The translations under genes and the position numbers were made by a program. The notes below the pieces were generated by a model. That model made no database searches. It saw nothing but the letters and a program-made list of their open reading frames with translations, and was not told the origin of the DNA. A stretch of 60,000 nucleotides of DNA from Lineus longissimus. Lineage: Eukaryota; Nemertea; Pilidiophora; Heteronemertea; Lineidae. Shown piece after piece: positions 57,701 to 58,616 of this stretch. The DNA lies in the NCBI RefSeq assembly GCF_910592395.1, contig NC_088318.1, forward strand, positions 18,106,349-18,166,348. The letters are read 5' to 3'. How positions within the stretch are numbered: the stretch's first letter is position 1; every line of letters begins with the position of its first letter.

Positions 57701-58616
57701 TCAGTTTTATGTAATTCACCTCTTATTCCAGAACTACCCCACCGCCCGTGCAGTCAAAAAGCGTGGCCTGATGAAATTCCTAATCGGAGGCATCCAACTG
57801 GCTGGTATCATCTTCATCATTTGGTTCCCGCTGCTGTTGTTTTCGCTGGCGAGTGTAATCTCTGTGCCTTACCCACCTTATGACTGTACCGTGCAGATTA
57901 GAATTGGCGGATATGAGGTAGGAGAGATCTTTTGGTCATCATCAGTCCCAAAACTTTTTTGACTTTGAAAATTTGAAAGATGAAAAAATTTCTAAGTCCA
58001 AATTTTTTTTCACTGGTTTTTTTTTCTGCTCAAAATGACCCAACATTATCAGTCCCAAAACTTTTTTGACTTGGAAAATTTTTCAAAATTTTGAACTTAT
58101 GAAAAATATTCTTGATTTGATTGAGAACATATGCCTTTCCTGTTTCAGCCAATCTTTCAAATGAGTGCCCAGCAGCAATTTATAAATACGGTTACTCCTA
58201 CTGAGTTTGATAATTTGAAATTCAAGTACACAGCTCAAGGGGATGATAAGGTAAGAACCATTAAAAATAAATTGCTTGGGGTGGAGTTGTTACGGAGTGA
58301 TAAAGAGTCATTGAAATCACTGCTGCCTGTCACTACTAAAATGAAAGTGGTTCTGTGATGCACCCACAACGCTAGATTGTGGGCACTTTACGAATCTGAT
58401 CCGGAGCACAGAAATCTATCTTAACTCTCTTGATCTCTCTCTCCAGGGAGCAGTCGGCTTCTTCACCAATTACGACAACACTGATGTGCGCGTCATCACG
58501 ATCCTTGGTAACTCCTCCTCCGCCTGGAGTATCAGCTCGCCAAGTCAGAAGGCCCTCAGAACCGATCTCCTCTCTCCTAACCCTATCAATGTCTATTTTG
58601 ACATATCATTTACGAG
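662..58616 (+). CDS. Piezo: Piezo mechanosensitive cation channel, 46 exons, 3' end outside the window
   Basis: Piezo proteins form a three-bladed trimer in the plasma membrane that opens a cation pore when the membrane is stretched. The spliced product in this window is about 2,280 residues and follows the vertebrate PIEZO order throughout: repeated four-helix blade units (exons 1-28), a basic/acidic beam helix (exon 29), an acidic disordered linker (30-32), a clasp-like segment (33), the block beginning [10 protein letters not shown] (35), [12 protein letters not shown] (36), an anchor with [12 protein letters not shown] (43), an outer helix with WFPLLLFSL (44), and the start of the extracellular cap with MSAQQ and [10 protein letters not shown] (45-46). 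All intron phases agree across 45 junctions. The last ~200-250 residues, including the inner pore helix and C-terminal domain, lie beyond the right edge. Three introns are very long (14.0, 12.9 and 5.3 kb). Family assignment is essentially certain; individual short exons are less so. Confidence 0.97.
5395..5862. repeat. Minisatellite, 39-bp unit x 12
   Basis: Twelve head-to-tail copies of a 39-bp unit containing GTTGTCCAAGAAGCAGATG and TTTCTACCA, differing only by a few substitutions (G/A at two positions, one AAG to AAA). Because 39 is a multiple of three and the unit lacks stops in four of six frames, it makes long artificial open frames on both strands (for example a repeated 13-residue [11 protein letters not shown]-type peptide). 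It lies inside Piezo intron 1. Low divergence suggests recent expansion. Confidence 0.95.
7200..7900. repeat. Diverged direct repeats (~330-400 bp spacing)
   Basis: Segments near 7225-7290 and 7560-7620 share CTCCTAATTGTSAAA followed by GCTGC and AGCAGAGC. Segments near 7420-7520 and 7800-7910 share CTTCAAAAT, TCTAAGAAC and TTGTAG motifs in the same order. This looks like an old duplicated unit bordering the younger 223-bp array. Judged by eye, so the boundaries are approximate. Confidence 0.4.
8224..9740. repeat. Tandem array A, ~223-bp monomer, 7 copies
   Basis: The phrase GCCTTAGAGGGGGC recurs at about 8224, 8432, 8651, 8874, 9097, 9320 and 9543. Spacing is 208, 219, then 223 four times. 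Monomers from 8651 onward are nearly identical, while the first is clearly diverged, as expected when unequal exchange homogenises the interior of an array. Each monomer contains AGAACGGCACTGTACT and TTAGTTTTCTCCGCCAAAC. No coding potential is recognised. Confidence 0.95.
9715..10140. repeat. Trailer segment following array A (copy 1)
   Basis: A ~425-bp single-copy tail that follows the last monomer and is repeated almost perfectly after array B (11196-11640). It starts around CTGAATTGGATTAACACC and ends near CCTGACCATCGG. It carries a short internal direct repeat, ACAGTCGGG, at about 9960 and 9978. The differences between the two copies are a handful of substitutions and a 2-bp insertion. 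Confidence 0.85.
10560..11196. repeat. Tandem array B, ~223-bp monomer, 3 copies
   Basis: Monomer starts at about 10577, 10797 and 11020, near-identical to those of array A. The leader before the first monomer (TTGTGTTCAACCTACTTT at about 10530) also precedes array A at about 8175. Leader, monomers and trailer are therefore shared by the two blocks, which differ in monomer number (7 versus 3). Confidence 0.95.
11196..11640. repeat. Trailer segment following array B (copy 2)
   Basis: Near-identical copy of the segment at 9715-10140. Immediately after it (11645-11700) comes a short broken monomer piece (GAATGGTACTGTTTAGACAA, CCTCTCCCACAGCCCTAGG), as though a further repeat had been truncated there. 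Confidence 0.85.
13349..13577 (+). repeat. Dispersed AT-rich repeat, copy a (about two units)
   Basis: Contains TTCAAAATTCTGAAAAATTT, AAGTCAAAAAA, GGGACTGATGATGTTTCTTC and TTTTGAGCAGAAAA, then TTTGGACTTAGAAAT, repeated. The same motif order recurs at six or more other places in this window in both orientations. Confidence 0.85.
14753..14848 (+). CDS. Piezo: Piezo exon 2
   Basis: Acceptor TTTCAG, donor GTAAGA, phase 1 at both ends. Reads [18 protein letters not shown], the end of the first and all of the second transmembrane helix, then [10 protein letters not shown], matching the PTK/PTR-x-x-M-x-G turn of vertebrate Piezos. Confidence 0.95.
15115..15249 (+). CDS. Piezo: Piezo exon 3
   Basis: Phase 1 to 1. 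Encodes a hydrophobic helix ([20 protein letters not shown]) and an extracellular stretch ending FTNC. With exon 4 this rebuilds the NCS motif seen at the same place in vertebrate Piezo proteins. It contains possible N-glycosylation sequons (SSNTS, and N-C-S across the junction). Confidence 0.95.
15479..15521 (+). CDS. Piezo: Piezo exon 4
   Basis: A 43-base exon, phase 1 to 2, reading [13 protein letters not shown]. It matches the vertebrate STWEKTFRQIGFES segment. Acceptor TTTACAG, donor GTAAGT. Confidence 0.93.
15750..16181 (+). CDS. Piezo: Piezo exon 5
   Basis: The longest exon (432 bases), phase 2 to 2. It holds the fourth helix ([16 protein letters not shown]), a charged cytosolic loop (about 40 residues rich in R, T, Q and K), and three helices of the second blade unit ([47 protein letters not shown]). 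The HLYQ motif corresponds to the vertebrate CLYCYQ. Confidence 0.97.
16182..17078 (+). other. Piezo intron 5 (897 bp)
   Basis: GT-AG intron with no repeat or gene recognised. Confidence 0.8.
17079..17238 (+). CDS. Piezo: Piezo exon 6
   Basis: Phase 2 to 0. Reads [20 protein letters not shown], then a helix ([18 protein letters not shown]) and a basic end (RAYRHRK). It matches the vertebrate LGLKDFVGPTNCSSP region, but the N-C-S sequon is D-C-S here, so that glycosylation site is absent. Confidence 0.96.
17239..17747 (+). other. Piezo intron 6 (509 bp)
   Basis: GT-AG intron. It contains a G-run (8 G near 17645) and no recognisable gene or element. Confidence 0.8.
17748..17786 (+). CDS. Piezo: Piezo exon 7 (39-base linker exon)
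   Basis: Thirteen codons, [13 protein letters not shown], phase 0 to 0, acceptor TATCCAG and donor GTAAGT. It falls in the acidic cytosolic linker where vertebrate PIEZO1 has a similar charged stretch. Being frame-neutral, it could be a cassette exon. Confidence 0.75.
17858..18076 (-). mobile_element. Fragment of CAGTGG-terminal element with dispersed repeat copy b
   Basis: Begins TA then CAGTGGAGCCCCGGTCAGC, resembling the terminus of the intact element at 25214, with similar internal text (ACCACCCCGGTAATGTGACC). It continues into the AT-rich repeat in reverse orientation (CATCATCAGTCCCAAA, TTTTTCAAAATTTTGAACTG). No matching right terminus was found, so it is probably truncated. Confidence 0.65.
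18461..18716. repeat. 40-bp direct repeat, 215 bp apart
   Basis: TAATACCTTWATCACATGGG followed by TTCCACATTCATCAACTTGAC appears at 18461-18503 and 18676-18716 with one internal mismatch. The 170 bp between the copies is not repeated elsewhere in the window as far as I can see. Confidence 0.85.
19879..19974 (+). CDS. Piezo: Piezo exon 8 (cytosolic linker)
   Basis: Phase 0 to 0, acceptor TTGCAG. Reads [19 protein letters not shown], then a basic/serine-rich stretch ending SGSEHQ at a GTACTT donor. A second donor (GTGGGA at 19999) would add eight in-frame codons. The sequence fits the polar linker before the third blade unit, but linkers diverge fast, so support is mainly splice signals and phase. 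Confidence 0.7.
21470..21740. repeat. Two diverged ~70-bp direct repeats
   Basis: The segments at about 21485-21550 and 21662-21730 share the order GGACACT-ATTCC, GGGCAG, then GTCTGGA and a GTTGAA/ATTGAA-CA end. Similarity is moderate and was judged by eye. Confidence 0.35.
23240..24160. repeat. Cluster of diverged ~90-130 bp repeats, about four copies
   Basis: The best pair is 23241-23335 and 23376-23470, sharing TCTTATAAACYTWGCTGAG, TTTTATGATG, GAATGCC and CCCGAGACAATYAATCAT. Weaker copies around 23848-23925 and 24060-24150 share GGCAAAT, TTAATCTTG, AAATTTTAT, and in the last case CCCGAACGCC. All are in the same orientation. Confidence 0.55.
25214..25555. mobile_element. Small non-autonomous DNA transposon (MITE-like), intact ends
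   Basis: The left end CAGTGGAACCCC and right end GGGGTTCTACTG form imperfect terminal inverted repeats (one mismatch) flanked by TA on both sides, the target duplication typical of the Tc1/mariner-pogo superfamily. The 342 bp contain no transposase. The right half is the dispersed AT-rich repeat in reverse orientation (about 25385-25545), which shows that the repeat can travel within this element. Superfamily assignment rests only on the TIRs and TA. Confidence 0.8.
28169..28247. repeat. 27-bp tandem repeat x 3
   Basis: Three perfect or near-perfect copies of a unit containing GTGTCACATGCTACATTTGC and ACATCC. The unit length is a multiple of three, so it creates short repetitive open frames that are not coding evidence. 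Confidence 0.95.
30830..30854 (+). repeat. Poly-A run (25 A)
   Basis: An uninterrupted A-run, with GCAAAGACA on both sides (about 30813 and 30856). That arrangement could be a tiny retroposition scar or simple slippage; nothing upstream looks like a retrogene or SINE body. Confidence 0.8.
32904..33125 (+). CDS. Piezo: Piezo exon 9
   Basis: Phase 0 to 0, acceptor TTCTTAG. A strongly acidic linker ([15 protein letters not shown]) leads into [16 protein letters not shown], matching vertebrate GHLIMDQSYVCALIAMM at the first helix of the third blade unit. Confidence 0.96.
33374..33637 (+). CDS. Piezo: Piezo exon 10
   Basis: Phase 0 to 0. Starts [20 protein letters not shown] (vertebrate VWSITYHSWLTFVLLLWACL). 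It then holds the helix [20 protein letters not shown] and an extracellular loop ending YPCGALAVQ, like the vertebrate YPCLDLGAML. Confidence 0.98.
33894..34047 (+). CDS. Piezo: Piezo exon 11
   Basis: Phase 0 to 1. A helix ([15 protein letters not shown]) is followed by a cytosolic basic segment (RERYQRQQ) and a polar linker. The donor GTACGT at 34048 is acceptable. The frame stays open past it to a stop at 34224-34226, so retention of the intron start would give a different C-terminal end. Confidence 0.93.
34048..36037 (+). other. Piezo intron 11 (2.0 kb)
   Basis: GT-AG intron. The first 179 bases continue exon 11 in frame before a stop. No transposable element or gene was recognised. Confidence 0.75.
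36038..36088 (+). CDS. Piezo: Piezo exon 12 (51-base linker exon)
   Basis: Phase 1 to 1, reading [16 protein letters not shown]. Acceptor AACACAG, donor GTAACT. It lies in a linker that varies between Piezos and is frame-neutral, so it may be skipped. Support comes from splice signals and phase. Confidence 0.65.
   Translation, partial: VPRTVSAVKTIHGFSP
36748..37012 (-). repeat. Dispersed AT-rich repeat, copy d (two tandem units)
   Basis: TTTTTTTCTGCTCAAAATGA, GACATCATCATTTTTGGAC, AATTTTTCAGAATTTTGAAC and AAATTTCTAAGTCCAAAAAT occur twice in a row with few differences. This is the reverse complement of copies a and f. Confidence 0.9.
37463..37634. mobile_element. Second small TIR element (172 bp)
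   Basis: The left end CAGTGGAACCTCTC and right end GAGAGGTTCCGCTA are inverted repeats with two mismatches. The interior (GGACATCCTTGCTATTGAGG, GGTCCCAAATGGGTCA) has no coding capacity. It belongs to the same broad TIR type as the element at 25214 but lacks the AT-rich repeat. Confidence 0.65.
37770..37912 (+). CDS. Piezo: Piezo exon 13
   Basis: Phase 1 to 0. Reads [19 protein letters not shown] and [20 protein letters not shown], matching vertebrate VKGVYAKYWIYVCAGMF and LVVYKIVYMFLFLLCLTLFQ. These are two helices of the fourth blade unit. Confidence 0.98.
38196..38344 (+). CDS. Piezo: Piezo exon 14 (its 3' end is the first unit of a tandem array)
   Basis: Phase 0 to 2. Starts [20 protein letters not shown], then [19 protein letters not shown], matching vertebrate YTFQFQDFPAYWRNLTGF, including the N-x-T sequon. 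The donor at 38345 (GTAAGTAT) is the first of six equivalent donors in the 57-bp array; only this one leaves the frame open into exon 15. Confidence 0.97.
38295..38660 (+). repeat. 57-bp tandem repeat spanning the exon 14/intron 14 junction
   Basis: The last ~49 bases of exon 14 plus the first ~8 intron bases are repeated. GTAAGTATAGGACTT begins at 38345, 38402, 38459, 38516, 38573 and 38630. Interior units are identical or differ by one or two bases; the last is truncated near 38650. The period is a multiple of three, and TAA and TAG follow the exon frame at each junction. Confidence 0.97.
38345..38922 (+). other. Piezo intron 14 (578 bp)
   Basis: About half of the intron is the 57-bp array; the remainder ends with the acceptor GATGTTGCAG. 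No other element is visible. Confidence 0.85.
38923..39084 (+). CDS. Piezo: Piezo exon 15
   Basis: Phase 2 to 2. Reads [20 protein letters not shown], then [19 protein letters not shown], matching vertebrate GDLGLEQFSVSELFSSILVP and LQLHYFHRPFMQL. It is the last helix of the fourth blade unit. Confidence 0.98.
39223..39347 (+). CDS. Piezo: Piezo exon 16 (charged cytosolic linker)
   Basis: Phase 2 to 1. A hydrophilic stretch with an Asp/His-rich patch ([13 protein letters not shown]) and a basic end ([11 protein letters not shown]). Acceptor TTTTTGCAG, donor GTAAGT. Its position agrees with the acidic linker after the fourth blade unit in PIEZO1. Confidence 0.88.
39655..39687 (+). CDS. Piezo: Piezo exon 17 (33-base microexon, putative cassette)
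   Basis: Acceptor TTCTTACAG, donor GTATGA, phase 1 to 1, reading [10 protein letters not shown]. Exon 16 also joins exon 18 in frame without it, so it would be an 11-residue cassette. There is no homology support. Confidence 0.5.
39688..40267 (+). other. Piezo intron 17 (580 bp)
   Basis: No element was recognised. The last ~232 bases are open in the frame of exon 18, as is the start of intron 18, so retained introns here would be translated for a long way. Confidence 0.7.
40268..40419 (+). CDS. Piezo: Piezo exon 18
   Basis: Phase 1 to 0. An amphipathic run ([20 protein letters not shown]), then [19 protein letters not shown], matching vertebrate LRRLLELHVFKLVALYTVWV. The donor GTGTGT is weaker than most in this gene. 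Confidence 0.97.
40420..40736 (+). other. Piezo intron 18 (317 bp)
   Basis: GT-AG intron, open in the exon 18 frame to a TAA near 40681. No element was recognised. Confidence 0.75.
40737..40910 (+). CDS. Piezo: Piezo exon 19
   Basis: Phase 0 to 0. [17 protein letters not shown] and [18 protein letters not shown], ending YWLSNCS. It corresponds to the vertebrate VVLWAFALPYP, VWTCVIIVCKMLYQLK and YSSNCT segments, two helices of the fifth blade unit. Confidence 0.98.
41229..41318 (+). CDS. Piezo: Candidate optional Piezo exon in intron 19
   Basis: Acceptor CACTTTCAG, donor GTTTGT, exactly 30 codons, phase 0 to 0, so it fits between exons 19 and 20 without shifting frame. It reads [20 protein letters not shown] and then [10 protein letters not shown]. 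The site is an extracellular loop that varies in length among Piezos, and an N-L-T sequon is present. No homology is recognised. Confidence 0.4.
42229..42508 (-). repeat. Dispersed AT-rich repeat, copy e (2-3 tandem units)
   Basis: Repeats of AAAAAATTTCTAAGTCCAAA, CAAAATGAAGAA, ATCAGTCCCAAAA and TTTTTCAGAATTTTGAACTT in reverse orientation. Confidence 0.9.
42643..42741 (+). CDS. Piezo: Piezo exon 20
   Basis: Phase 0 to 0. The extracellular loop [20 protein letters not shown] contains two N-glycosylation sequons (NSS, NET). It is followed by [13 protein letters not shown], corresponding to vertebrate ANWFGVRK and the start of the next helix. Confidence 0.95.
42862..43062 (+). CDS. Piezo: Piezo exon 21
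   Basis: Phase 0 to 0. A helix ([15 protein letters not shown]), a cytosolic loop, and [16 protein letters not shown], nearly identical to vertebrate [16 protein letters not shown], one of the best-conserved blade motifs. Confidence 0.99.
43063..43445 (+). other. Piezo intron 21 (383 bp)
   Basis: GT-AG intron; nothing recognised. Confidence 0.8.
43446..43647 (+). CDS. Piezo: Piezo exon 22
   Basis: Phase 0 to 1. Three helices ([50 protein letters not shown]) and the conserved [10 protein letters not shown], matching vertebrate CLGMPPALCI. Confidence 0.98.
43833..43925 (+). CDS. Piezo: Piezo exon 23
   Basis: Phase 1 to 1. Reads [20 protein letters not shown], matching the vertebrate DYPWRWS and IKWLYLPDF region of an extracellular loop. 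Confidence 0.97.
44186..44348 (+). CDS. Piezo: Piezo exon 24
   Basis: Phase 1 to 2. Helix [18 protein letters not shown] (vertebrate DFLLLLCASQQWQVFSAE), then a cytosolic segment ending [14 protein letters not shown], matching GEPNPVPNFI. Confidence 0.98.
44541..44645 (+). repeat. Triplicated acceptor and 5' end of exon 25
   Basis: Three consecutive segments each have TTTCAG followed by GKCRTTAYYAGAYKACA-like sequence, with exon starts at 44541, 44583 and 44628 (spacing 42 and 45 bases, both multiples of three). The first copy runs into an in-frame TAA; the second stays open into the third. It is a diverged tandem duplication across a splice junction. Confidence 0.9.
44628..44813 (+). CDS. 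Piezo: Piezo exon 25
   Basis: Phase 2 to 2 from the third (innermost) acceptor. Reads [20 protein letters not shown] and [18 protein letters not shown], aligning without gaps to vertebrate SYLDMLKVAVFRYLFWLVLV and SIFGLGYLLACFYLLLFG. Using the acceptor at 44582 instead would add 15 in-frame residues ([15 protein letters not shown]). Confidence 0.96.
44996..45053 (+). CDS. Piezo: Piezo exon 26
   Basis: A 58-base exon, phase 2 to 0, reading [19 protein letters not shown]. It corresponds to vertebrate WDCLILYNVTVIISKNMLS and keeps the N-x-T sequon. Confidence 0.95.
45054..45367 (+). other. Piezo intron 26 (314 bp)
   Basis: GT-AG intron; nothing recognised. Confidence 0.8.
45368..45473 (+). CDS. 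Piezo: Piezo exon 27
   Basis: Phase 0 to 1. Reads [20 protein letters not shown], then [15 protein letters not shown], matching vertebrate FCWVIQLFSLVCTVKGYYD. The cysteines before and after the loop are kept. Confidence 0.96.
45474..46005 (+). other. Piezo intron 27 (532 bp), mostly dispersed repeat
   Basis: From about 18 bases after the donor the intron is made of forward-orientation AT-rich repeat units (45487-45915), leaving only ~90 bases before the acceptor TATTCTAG. Confidence 0.9.
45487..45915 (+). repeat. Dispersed AT-rich repeat, copy f (three to four tandem units)
   Basis: Tandem ~110-120 bp units with TTCATTTTGAGCAGAAA, TTGGACTTAGAAATTTTTTC, CAGTCAGTTCAAAATTTT and TTTGGGACTGATGATG. 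The last unit is degraded and ends in a C-run. Confidence 0.92.
46006..46159 (+). CDS. Piezo: Piezo exon 28
   Basis: Phase 1 to 2. An extracellular part ([18 protein letters not shown]) and the last helix before the beam ([17 protein letters not shown]), matching vertebrate IIWDSVCFFFLLLQRRVF and the following H-Y-Y motif. Confidence 0.98.
46288..46451 (+). CDS. Piezo: Piezo exon 29 (beam helix)
   Basis: Phase 2 to 1. A long charged helix ([20 protein letters not shown], then [14 protein letters not shown]) at the position of the intracellular beam that links blade to pore (vertebrate RRIEEKSLAQLKRQMERIRA). It has no transmembrane character and strong coiled-coil-like K/E content. Confidence 0.97.
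46737..46846 (+). CDS. Piezo: Piezo exon 30 (acidic, GC donor)
   Basis: Phase 1 to 0. [20 protein letters not shown] matches vertebrate IHSGDYFLFESDSEEEE; a KPKDKKAG stretch follows. The donor is CAG-GCAAGT, the usual form of a GC-AG intron. The nearest GT (46851) would leave phase 1, which exon 31 cannot accept. Confidence 0.93.
46847..52097 (+). other. Piezo intron 30 (5.3 kb)
   Basis: Starts GC and ends AG. A G-run of 15 (46899-46913) lies 53 bases after the donor. A 30-base candidate microexon sits at 47067-47096. No other gene is recognisable; a 105-codon open frame at 47875-48192 has no features I recognise. Confidence 0.7.
47067..47096 (+). CDS. Piezo: Candidate 30-base microexon with GC donor
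   Basis: Acceptor GATACAG, ten codons [10 protein letters not shown], then GAG-GCAAGT, phase 0 to 0. It would extend the acidic/basic linker in frame between exons 30 and 31. Short exons of this composition can arise by chance. Confidence 0.25.
52098..52187 (+). CDS. Piezo: Piezo exon 31
   Basis: Phase 0 to 0, 30 codons. [19 protein letters not shown] followed by a helical [11 protein letters not shown]. It falls where vertebrate PIEZO1 has an alanine/glutamine/glutamate-rich helical linker. Confidence 0.8.
52375..52651 (+). CDS. Piezo: Piezo exon 32 (acidic disordered linker)
   Basis: Phase 0 to 1, 92 codons. No hydrophobic segment; rich in E, D, S, K and T, with a short internal repeat ([13 protein letters not shown]) encoded by near-identical GTAGATGG-type units. 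Acceptor TTGACAG, donor GTCAGT. It is probably disordered and cytosolic. Confidence 0.88.
52681..52760. mobile_element. Solitary CAGTGG-type terminal fragment
   Basis: TA-CAGTGGAACCCCGGTAACAC is followed 40 bases later by GGACAAGTTACCGGGG, which can fold back on it. It resembles the ends of the elements at 17858 and 25214, but there is no matching right terminus. It lies in intron 32, 30 bases after the donor. Confidence 0.55.
52841..52998 (+). CDS. Piezo: Piezo exon 33 (clasp-like region)
   Basis: Phase 1 to 0. A hydrophobic/amphipathic run ([19 protein letters not shown]), then [20 protein letters not shown]. It aligns to vertebrate FLWMLGQALVDELTRWLQEF and the downstream VLRAERYLL segment. 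Confidence 0.95.
53193..53410 (+). CDS. Piezo: Piezo exon 34 (acidic linker)
   Basis: Phase 0 to 2, 72 codons. Strongly acidic ([31 protein letters not shown]), ending DYVDIDEIE. Acceptor TCCCTTCAG, donor GTAAGT. It sits in the cytosolic linker before the penultimate blade block. Confidence 0.9.
53609..53876 (+). CDS. Piezo: Piezo exon 35
   Basis: Phase 2 to 0. Reads [20 protein letters not shown] and [20 protein letters not shown], then [15 protein letters not shown], very close to vertebrate SELLCYFIIILNHM and FLWAMLSIPRPSKRFW. It is among the most conserved parts of the family. Confidence 0.99.
53988..54173 (+). CDS. Piezo: Piezo exon 36
   Basis: Phase 0 to 0. [26 protein letters not shown] and [17 protein letters not shown] match vertebrate VVKYLFQFGFFPWN, YFPPRILGLE and YDLVQLMALFFHRS. 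Confidence 0.99.
54174..54602 (+). other. Piezo intron 36 (429 bp) with possible SINE
   Basis: Most of the intron is a block resembling a short interspersed element (54214-54520), described separately. Confidence 0.7.
54214..54520 (-). mobile_element. Possible SINE-like insertion
   Basis: Read on the minus strand, the block ends in an (AAG)n tail (TTCTTCTTCTTCTCC on the plus strand at about 54219-54233), typical of a SINE 3' end. The body is more GC-rich than surrounding intron (GACTGAAAACCGAGG, CACCAAGTGAGAAACATGAG, GCATTGGAGGAGGATTACTC). I could not confirm a tRNA-like promoter or target duplication. Confidence 0.35.
54603..54832 (+). CDS. Piezo: Piezo exon 37
   Basis: Phase 0 to 2. Starts [10 protein letters not shown], corresponding to vertebrate CYGLWDHEED just after the previous helix. 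A long polar linker follows with SP/TP-type sites ([18 protein letters not shown]) and an acidic end. The donor GTACAA is relatively weak. Confidence 0.93.
55054..55089 (+). CDS. Piezo: Piezo exon 38 (36-base putative cassette)
   Basis: Acceptor GTCTGTGCAG, donor GTAAAA, phase 2 to 2, reading [11 protein letters not shown]. Exon 37 joins exon 39 in frame without it, so inclusion is optional. No homology support. Confidence 0.5.
55090..55803 (+). other. Piezo intron 38 (714 bp)
   Basis: No element was recognised. TGACGTCA-like and GATGTCA strings recur between about 55430 and 55560, but I see no clear periodic repeat. Confidence 0.65.
55804..55960 (+). CDS. Piezo: Piezo exon 39
   Basis: Phase 2 to 0. 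[19 protein letters not shown], then [20 protein letters not shown], matching vertebrate YRPLRRFFHDILHTKYR and TDVYALMFLADVVDFIIIIF. Confidence 0.98.
56165..56212 (+). CDS. Piezo: Piezo exon 40 (48 bases)
   Basis: Phase 0 to 0, reading [16 protein letters not shown]. It corresponds to the extracellular AATDITSSLSDDQ loop of vertebrate PIEZO1. Acceptor CTTTCAG, donor GTATGT. Confidence 0.93.
56409..56575 (+). CDS. Piezo: Piezo exon 41
   Basis: Phase 0 to 2. [26 protein letters not shown]-like [11 protein letters not shown], and [14 protein letters not shown], matching vertebrate VPEAFLVMLLIQF, DRALYLRKTVLGK and [14 protein letters not shown]. Confidence 0.99.
56576..56920 (+). other. Piezo intron 41 (345 bp)
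   Basis: GT-AG intron. A pair of short inverted strings (GTGACGTCAC at about 56745 and ATGACGTCACC at about 56766) is present. No element was recognised. Confidence 0.7.
56921..57079 (+). CDS. Piezo: Piezo exon 42
   Basis: Phase 2 to 2. [20 protein letters not shown], then [15 protein letters not shown], matching vertebrate VAQLWYFVKCIYFALSAYQI and [15 protein letters not shown]. It is the last blade helix leading into the anchor. Confidence 0.99.
57322..57469 (+). CDS. Piezo: Piezo exon 43 (anchor, PF-x2-E-x6-W motif)
   Basis: Phase 2 to 0. [20 protein letters not shown] carries the family signature P-F-x2-E-x6-W of the anchor; the glutamate corresponds to a residue known in mouse Piezo1 to affect pore properties. 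[15 protein letters not shown] follows (vertebrate VEDIYANIFIIKCSR). Confidence 0.99.
57732..57917 (+). CDS. Piezo: Piezo exon 44 (outer pore helix)
   Basis: Phase 0 to 0. A basic start ([18 protein letters not shown]), then a helix ([17 protein letters not shown]), and the first cap strand ending RIGGYE, matching vertebrate KKKKIVKYGMGG, AIIWFPLLFMSLV and KLGGYE. Confidence 0.99.
57934..58113 (-). repeat. Dispersed AT-rich repeat, copy g
   Basis: Begins about 16 bases after the exon 44 donor and fills most of intron 44: ATCATCAGTCCCAAAACTTT, AAAAAATTTCTAAGTCCAAA, TTTTTCTGCTCAAAATGA, then a second partial unit. Confidence 0.9.
58149..58250 (+). CDS. Piezo: Piezo exon 45 (cap)
   Basis: Phase 0 to 0. 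[20 protein letters not shown] matches vertebrate PLFTMSAQQPSIIPFTAQAY in the extracellular cap. The middle of the cap is less conserved. Confidence 0.97.
58447..58616 (+). CDS. Piezo: Piezo exon 46 (cap), last exon seen
   Basis: Phase 0 to 2. [20 protein letters not shown] and [18 protein letters not shown] correspond to the vertebrate I-E-G-S-S-G-A-L-W-RISPPS region; it ends VYFDISFTR. An N-S-S sequon lies in the loop. The GTGAGT donor shows the gene continues to the right. Confidence 0.97.
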
